Below are positions 57,641 through 64,000 of a stretch of DNA of 64,000 nucleotides, piece after piece. Position 1 is the stretch's first letter. Each line of letters begins with the position of its first letter. The DNA comes from Daedaleopsis sinensis (Eukaryota; Basidiomycota; Agaricomycetes; Polyporales; Polyporaceae), in contig CM066304.1 of the NCBI GenBank assembly GCA_033807695.1, positions 2,108,001-2,172,000 of the forward strand, read 5' to 3'. Under the pieces are notes generated by a model, which had not been told where the DNA came from, searched no databases, and saw only the letters and a program-made list of their open reading frames with translations. The position numbers were made by a program, and so were the translations under genes.

Positions 57641-60600
57641 TGTCTGCCCAGTATGAGGAGATCGTGAGAGGGCGGTCAACGAGATAGCTTCTGGAGCTTA
57701 GGAAGCTTGCGGTCATATCTGGCGTTGTGACGTTGATCAGACAATGCCTCGTTTGTCATGCAAGGAAGGCGAGCATACATTCCAGTGCCATTCGATGGTG
57801 AACTATTCCTGCACTTGCGGCTAGAAAGGGAGAGACACGACGAAGATGGTCGTCTGCCAGAAGCATGGTAGCTTGGGAAGAGCTATGTGCGAGGAGGGCT
57901 ACATGGACTTAGACGAACGCCGAAGACTGTACTGAGCATACCACGAAGGACGGCACTGGGAACTCAAAATGGGTTGAACGATGGAGCAAGCTTGATACTG
58001 AAGAGTGCTGGCGGGACTTGAAATACATTCGAACCCGAGACTTGGTATTTGTCGTTTTTTCGAGGCCGTTGCGTGGGTCATGGCAGTGACTGCAATCTGG
58101 TGGGACGAAAGGAGTTGTGAGTCATGCAACACTTAAGGGAGGATATCACAGTAAGATAAGATCACTCACTAGCGGTTATCTCCGAATATATTCCGATCCC
58201 ACCCGAGTCCATAGCGTTTGATAGCGTTCCCCAGTATGGTAGGGTAGGCGCTGGAGCACAGTCCTTACTCTTTGAGGTGGGTTTTCGCGCCCTGTCAGGG
58301 GAAACGGATAAACAGCTCTGCATGAGGGCACTAAAGGCGGCGACGGGTGACTCTCTGGTGCACTGAAGATATCGCCCTCAGGCTACTAGCTATGGTTCCT
58401 GGCCCCTCGAGCTCGAGACGAGTCTCGTGGAGGGCTAGTTTCCGGTAGCATTCAGAGCTGAGCGCAGAACGATGTAGGATGTGGTAGGAATGACGTACAT
58501 GTCGGCCACACATTCAGCTCGAAGAAGGACGGGTAGTGTGAGAGGAAGGACGGGTTGCAACTCCGCCAACAGCGTGCGAGCGATGATGACAGAAAGTGCC
58601 ATTGAAAGGCGGGAGGAGTAGAGCGGGGTGGAAGGGTAGGGACAGGCAGATAAGACGGGAAGGTCGATAGAGACTCGGCAGGCGACGTTAACGTTCGCGG
58701 GAGTGGGTAGAACACACTGCACATTCCAGAACCTGGCGGGGCCTGAGTCGGACTTGGACGCAATACAGTCCCTGCGTGACACGGGCGTGACAAACGGCTG
58801 CTCAGAGCGCGTTGCCCCCGCTGGCCGACGCAGATCGCCCAAAGGAGGCAGTTGTCGCTGGATGCCTCTCCTTCCGCTAGCTTCTGGGCCTCGGCACGCG
58901 CTCGGCACTCTCGAAGCTTTGCGCTGTTCTTGGCCTGCGCAGAACGTTCTCCCGGATCGCTGCGTAGCCAACTATATCAGGCGGACAGCGCAGGGAAGAG
59001 AAGTCGAGTGAACGGAACAGCCTACTGGAACTCTAACGCTGCGCTCTCCGTGTCCATGAGTACGGCTGCGCTGCCAAGAGCGTTACCATCATTGTACTCG
59101 AGTAATCTGCACTCGAGAGGATGACTCAGTCACATCAGCCCGCTGCTCCATTCGAGGTAGATCTGGCCACATGATAGCGGTCACGGACGCAATCGTCCGG
59201 CCGAATCGAGATATCGAGGATCCACAGCGAATAGGCGTCACGCTTCCCTAATAGGAGCATGGTCAATGCTGGCATGTCGCCCAAGAGAGCTGTGGATACG
59301 GAACACCACATACCCGACGTAGAGGAGACTTCCGCTTGATGTCGTGCGGTGAGTATGAGTCCAGTGACCATCAGCACAATGGGATGTCCAGCGGAGTCCT
59401 CATGAAGGCGTGGCAGCGGTGGCGTGATCGTCGAAGCCGTTCAGGGCGAGGTCGTTCAGCAGAGCCTCCTGCATTGGAAATCTTGCTGCACTGTGATGCC
59501 GCGAAGCCGTGTCTAGTGGCAGTCAGGATGGACGTCGGCCGACGTCAAACCGCAGCACTCCAAGAGACCATCTTCTGTGCACGTTCGCAATCTCGAGTCC
59601 GCGCGGGATGCGATATGATGTATCCTGCAGGGTCAAGCACTCTTCCATAATGACTAACCTGGTCTAATACGGGGGCCAGTGCGAGCCCGCCCATGCGCGA
59701 AGAAGACTAGGTCTGTAGACAGTCCATCAGTGCACTGTGCGATGAATATCGATAGATACTTTGATAGTGCATTTGATAAACCTCCGCGACGGTTGTGCAT
59801 TGCCAACTAGCACCGACCAAGCGCCACAATCTTCTTGTGGAGCGCAATGACGAGCGCAACAAATTTCCCACACCTGCTCGTTCCGTGTCCAAGAACCTGC
59901 GGAGAAAAGTGAAGTCGTGATCAGAAGCATGAGAAGACAGACAAGACGTACGACGATCACCGCAAACTTGCACCTTGTTTGAGAGAAGCATTAGCACCGG
60001 GCGCAATCACATGCCCGAACTTGTGTAGGAGATCTGTGAAAGCCTCTTTTGTTGCCTTTACCTGAAAACTAGAAGAGCGCAGAGTGAGTAACGGAAAAGA
60101 GCGGAGGGCTGAAAAGCATGCTATGTCTGCAGCAGTGACTTCCTGAGTGCATACAGGCGTGATTGGGCATTGTCGGAAGTCCCATGTATGCAATCAAGGG
60201 TACTCACGGGAAGAGATGACGATGGCTTCATGATCAGTCTTCGGTCTCAGCCCTCAGCCATGTATTGACTCCGCTCCAGGGGAAGTGCATTCAATGCTCC
60301 ATGAGTCCTCACATGGTACTGTACGCCATATCGGCCTGCTTGAATAGTCGGTGCACTGAGACGTCATCACGCACGCTTCATTGGGTGCATTGCCTTTGCG
60401 CATGCGCTTCAGAGAGACGACAGCTTGCGTTATGGGATCTCGGAGGATCCTGAGAGCCGATAATTTATGTGCACTGCAAGCGAAGCGTCCGTGTAAATTC
60501 TGGCGGTGGAATTACCACAAGAGAGATGGCACTCACTAAGTAACTTGAGACGTCGATGACCGGTCGATGGTCGACAATCTACCTGAGGGCGGTCCCCAGA

Positions 60601-63600
60601 TTTCCCGACTCCATTCATCAAATTTTGACTTACTGAAAACAGGGTCGCAGTTGGCGTGCTGAGATAGTGCCTGAACAAGATTCGCTTCATACCCAACGAA
60701 GTGAATCAAAGCATTGGAGGATGTCCTGGCAAGAGCAGCGACTCGGAGTGCACAGTCCGAGCCTGTGACGTGAGCGTCGATCCAACCGTGAGAATAACAT
60801 ACCATATGTGGTGATCTGGAATTTCTTTTGACAAGAAATGTAGATTTCGCCGTCACTGCCCGACGTCCATGTCTCGAGGCTGCTCACGAGGCGTTGTGCC
60901 CCCGTTCAGTGAGTCCTCATCGTCTGCGTAGGGGGGACAACGCACGAGCTGCCGGTTGTACAATATTTATATTGAGCATTCTAAGACAGCACTCGTGCGA
61001 AGCAATTCTTATCCTACATACGGGCAACGTTAACTAGCGCCATTGCCTGAAGTTATAGCCCCATTGGAAGTGCAACTTAACTGCTCAGTCGACGTCTATC
61101 ACTGAGACCCTGAAATACAATTTGGCTGCACTGAGAAGTTGGAGTGCAGTAGTCTCAGGGCCGCCCGGTCAGGGCGCCGTGTCCTTCTGACGCCATTCGG
61201 TCTATGATAGATTGTGCCCTGTTGTAGCCTGTCGTCATAACCATGGGCCTATGTCGCAGAGTCGTGTACAGTGCAGTTCCTAAACGGGTCTATCTCTACA
61301 GGCACACATACGCGTACGATCATAGGTTCGTCCCCTTTAGTATACTATGTATGTTTCCGGTACTTACATACATCACAGACAGAGAACGACGGGACACGGC
61401 TTACGGACGGTGACTCGGCCGACTCGGACAATCCTCCTCGGCGTTGCAAGTCGGAGTCGAAGTCGCGCTGCACTTGCTACTGCGCATGATCAGAATGTAT
61501 ACAACACAGTAGAAGACCTTTGTAGTACTTCGAATGCAACGGCCAACACACCCCCGGGATCCCCGAGACCGAGGCGCGGGGATCCGTTGCGTCGACTACC
61601 GAGGGATGGCATCGACGCCACCGCGCTAGCCCCCTTTGTGGGCGTAATGGCGCCCCCACTCGTCGGTGTCGGTGGTCGTGAGCAATAAAAGCTTGGAATA
61701 AAATTCATCCGACCATGTTGAAGGCGGCTCGGAGGCGTTGGATCATGATCGGGCTGAGCCCGGGGCCATGACGATGTATATCAATGTGTATTGGGGATTT
61801 GCCTCCGTGTGGCCTGGACGTGGGGTAGATTATATATGGTCAAACGACTTGCCGAGGTCGCTGGGGGTGTATACAGACAGATACTTACAGCGTCGGTACT
61901 ACCAGAAAGATGTCAGTGCCAATGCTTGTGCACACTTGTCTTTCGATAGGTAAGTAACTTAGCAAATGCATACCTACTCACTTTCCGCACGGCGCAGACA
62001 CAGTGCCGCGGCCGGCGCAGGCCCGCCCTGGATTGACGAGACTCGGGTGGCGAGCAAGTGAATCAGGGCCTGGAGGACGATTTGAATCGGGCTGAGATGG
62101 TGGATCCATGTGCATGATCCGGCGCCGCTAAGAGCACTTAGTGCGCCCGGGCAAACCTCGGTCGTTGTCGTCACTGTCACGCACAAGCAATGAGCACTGA
62201 GCATTGCATGGCGCGCCGCGCTAGCTCCAGCCACCGAGGCGGATAGATATTAGAAACACCACAGAGAACAGTGCGGCTCCGCCGTTGCGCGACATTGAGC
62301 TCGAGGCGCTACCGGGGAGCACACGGGCATGTCGGGCATGGCGGCGTGGCGGCGGGCGGCGGGCGACGAGCACGAGGTTGCGGAAGCGGAAGCGGAATCG
62401 AGATACTGTAACTGTATTCATACCGATCGGATTCGAGTCCTCCTGGTCGGCCGTCGCGTGACTTTGAGCCCGGACGACTCGGATTCGGAAAGTGGCAAGT
62501 GCAGGGCTGAGGGGCGCCACGCCCGGGGGCGCGAGCACGAGGCTAGCAATCACCAGCTGCGGCTGGACGCGGCCCCGGAGTCGGGAGCTGACGTTGACGC
62601 GTTGACGAGCTGCGGGACCGGGTTAGTCACTACTCAGTACCAGTGCAGTATGGGGATAAGTTAACGTGCGTGATTCTAAACCGCTGCGCCGTCACCGTCA
62701 CGGGACTCGAGGAGCGGTGCGCCGAGCGAGGCGGGGCGCGCAGATCACCCAAAGTTGCGTGCGTGCGCGGTCGAGGTCGAGGTCGAGCGAGCGACAGCTG
62801 CAGGGCCGAGGAGTGGGAAGTGTTGCGTAGGGGGCACGCTAGAAGCGTCGTCGTCGAGCCGCCGGGCCGCCGGTGCATCTGGATATCCTGCAATATTTCA
62901 AGTTGCGCTGGATGGGCAGGGTCGTGGCGGCGATGCGGCGGGATCGCCATCGTCGTTCATGTTGGACGTGCGTGCAAGAAATGTAGAAGTGAAATACTAA
63001 GGCAACTTAGGCTTGTCGGCGACGGGACGGCGAGCGCTGTCCAGCCTTGGATATGCAATTTCGGTGGTCACGCAGGTGCATGCAGGGTTAGTGCCGGCGC
63101 CTGTGCACGGACGCGGAACCACTATATTTCGGATGACGGAGGGAGCGCACAAGTCCGTCATGATAGCACTAAGCACCCGGCGTCCGCGACGATGCATGCG
63201 ACGCTGATACTTACACAGCGTCGTACTAGTAGCACATGCGGGGTCCGCAGTAAGCGAGTAGTAGGAGCTTCCATGGGTGTGCTCGGAGTCGGACGAGGGA
63301 AGGAGGGAGAGGGGAGCGCCTGGACGCCACATTAATTATGGGAGGAGGAGGTTGGACAGCGAAAGTCGACGTCGAGACCCTGCTGCGTCTGCTGTGCGCG
63401 CAGCGCCCAAGCAAGGGTTCCGAGCCTCTCGGCCGAGCAAGGGTGCAGGGGTGGTTGCAGCGGCACCCCGATCAGGCATAGGGCGGGCCGCGGAGGGAGT
63501 GACAGTCGGCGTGACAGCGGGGATAGGTCAGGGATAGGTGGTCGAGAGCAAACGCTAGGGGGGAGAGAAAAGGCGAGAAATCCCACCGAAAATCTCCCAG

Positions 63601-64000
63601 GATATTAATATTGATGTTCGGGATCAGAAGGGCGGGCGGGCTAGCCCCGTCAGGCCTTCAGGCTGTCGCTCGACGCTCGCTGCGCGTGATGATGGTGCGG
63701 GCCCGAGAGGGCGCGCCGAGCGTAAGCCAAGGGTCCACGGTCGAATTCGGAAAAGGACAAGGCCCGCTGGGGTCTGTTGGGAGTCTAGTCTAGTAGAGGT
63801 GATGGAGCGGCCAGGAGAGCGCGGTGTCTGTGTACCGCACAACACAGGCGCCACAGTCACTGGTCAGGCGGAGACGGGGATATGGATTGATGCATGATGA
63901 TTGCACCCGAGTCTCGAGAGTAGCAAAGGCCAAGGCCAGAGGGCAGCGGCGAATGTGAATGTGAGGACGCGATGACTCACCGGTAGCACTAGCACTGCCT
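57641..64000. other. Long gene-poor right end
   Basis: 6.4 kb without any gene I can support. ORFs up to 230 codons occur but have skewed composition (Arg, Ser, Cys-rich) and no domains. One minus-strand segment around 60856-59740 has somewhat protein-like pieces (LIHFVGYEANLVQALSQH, KEAFTDLLHKFGHVIAPG) with plausible splice sites, and may be a decayed or unknown gene. The last 2 kb are GC-rich. No telomere repeat, tRNA or transposon ORF was recognised. Confidence 0.4.

Noticed and set aside
58005..58050. Possible tRNA T-arm (GGTTCGAAT on the minus strand)
   Set aside because: The flanking bases do not pair into a T-stem, and no acceptor or anticodon arm was found.
58355..60475. Four occurrences of the octamer GTGCACTG
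   Set aside because: More than expected by chance but scattered. No flanking sequence is shared, so no repeat family can be claimed.
62643..63335. 230-codon ORF near the right end
   Set aside because: Cys/Arg/Gly-rich composition typical of chance frames in GC-rich DNA, with no domain and no splice evidence.

Overview
This window is nuclear DNA from a filamentous basidiomycete, most likely an Agaricomycete (perhaps Polyporales). The genes are dense in short GT-AG introns of about 50-75 nt, often with very small exons. They encode typical fungal housekeeping proteins (sphingolipid C4-hydroxylase, GDP-mannose transporter, DASH subunit, YANK-type kinase), and the repeats are Ty1/copia and Ty3/gypsy LTR retrotransposons. 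No CRISPR array, rRNA, convincing tRNA or bacterial-style operon was seen.

Layout. Positions 1-3451 hold the 3' part of a copia element, cut by the window edge. Next come a frameshifted small secreted-protein gene (3509-3933, minus) and a complete 12.7 kb gypsy element (4898-17590). That element has identical 907-bp LTRs, a CCGT target duplication, an open Gag-protease ORF and an intact Pol ORF. Most unusually, it carries a 4.2 kb cassette of three intron-containing genes on the antisense strand between pol and the 3' LTR. Positions 17873-18732 hold an inverted-repeat, MITE-like element, followed by an amino-acid permease remnant.

From 19.9 to 55.3 kb is an ordinary gene-rich block. In order it holds ubiquitin C-terminal hydrolase, an ABCC/MRP transporter, an EF-hand MscS-type channel, a Yea4-like nucleotide-sugar transporter, a YANK-type AGC kinase (minus), guanylate kinase, a MCUR1/Fmp32-like protein (minus), MAK16, SUR2 (minus), HSK3, GDP-mannose transporter, pyruvate carboxylase, nitronate monooxygenase (minus), a small hypothetical gene (minus) and snRNP SmB. 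Several neighbours are divergent pairs sharing 300-400 bp promoters. An inverted, decayed copy of the pyruvate carboxylase biotin region lies just downstream of that gene. From 55.3 to 64 kb I find only a decayed MFS-transporter tail and no convincing intact gene.

The best candidate for something undescribed is the gypsy element's antisense cassette. It contains a 696-residue protein with Zn2Cys6-spaced cysteines and two small proteins rich in predicted helix, each spliced only when read antisense and each with a TATA-like box. The 14-nt polypurine tract abutting the 3' LTR is repeated exactly just after pol, so the whole cassette is bracketed by a duplicated plus-strand primer. This suggests how the cassette was captured, and the antisense orientation explains why its introns survive retrotransposition.
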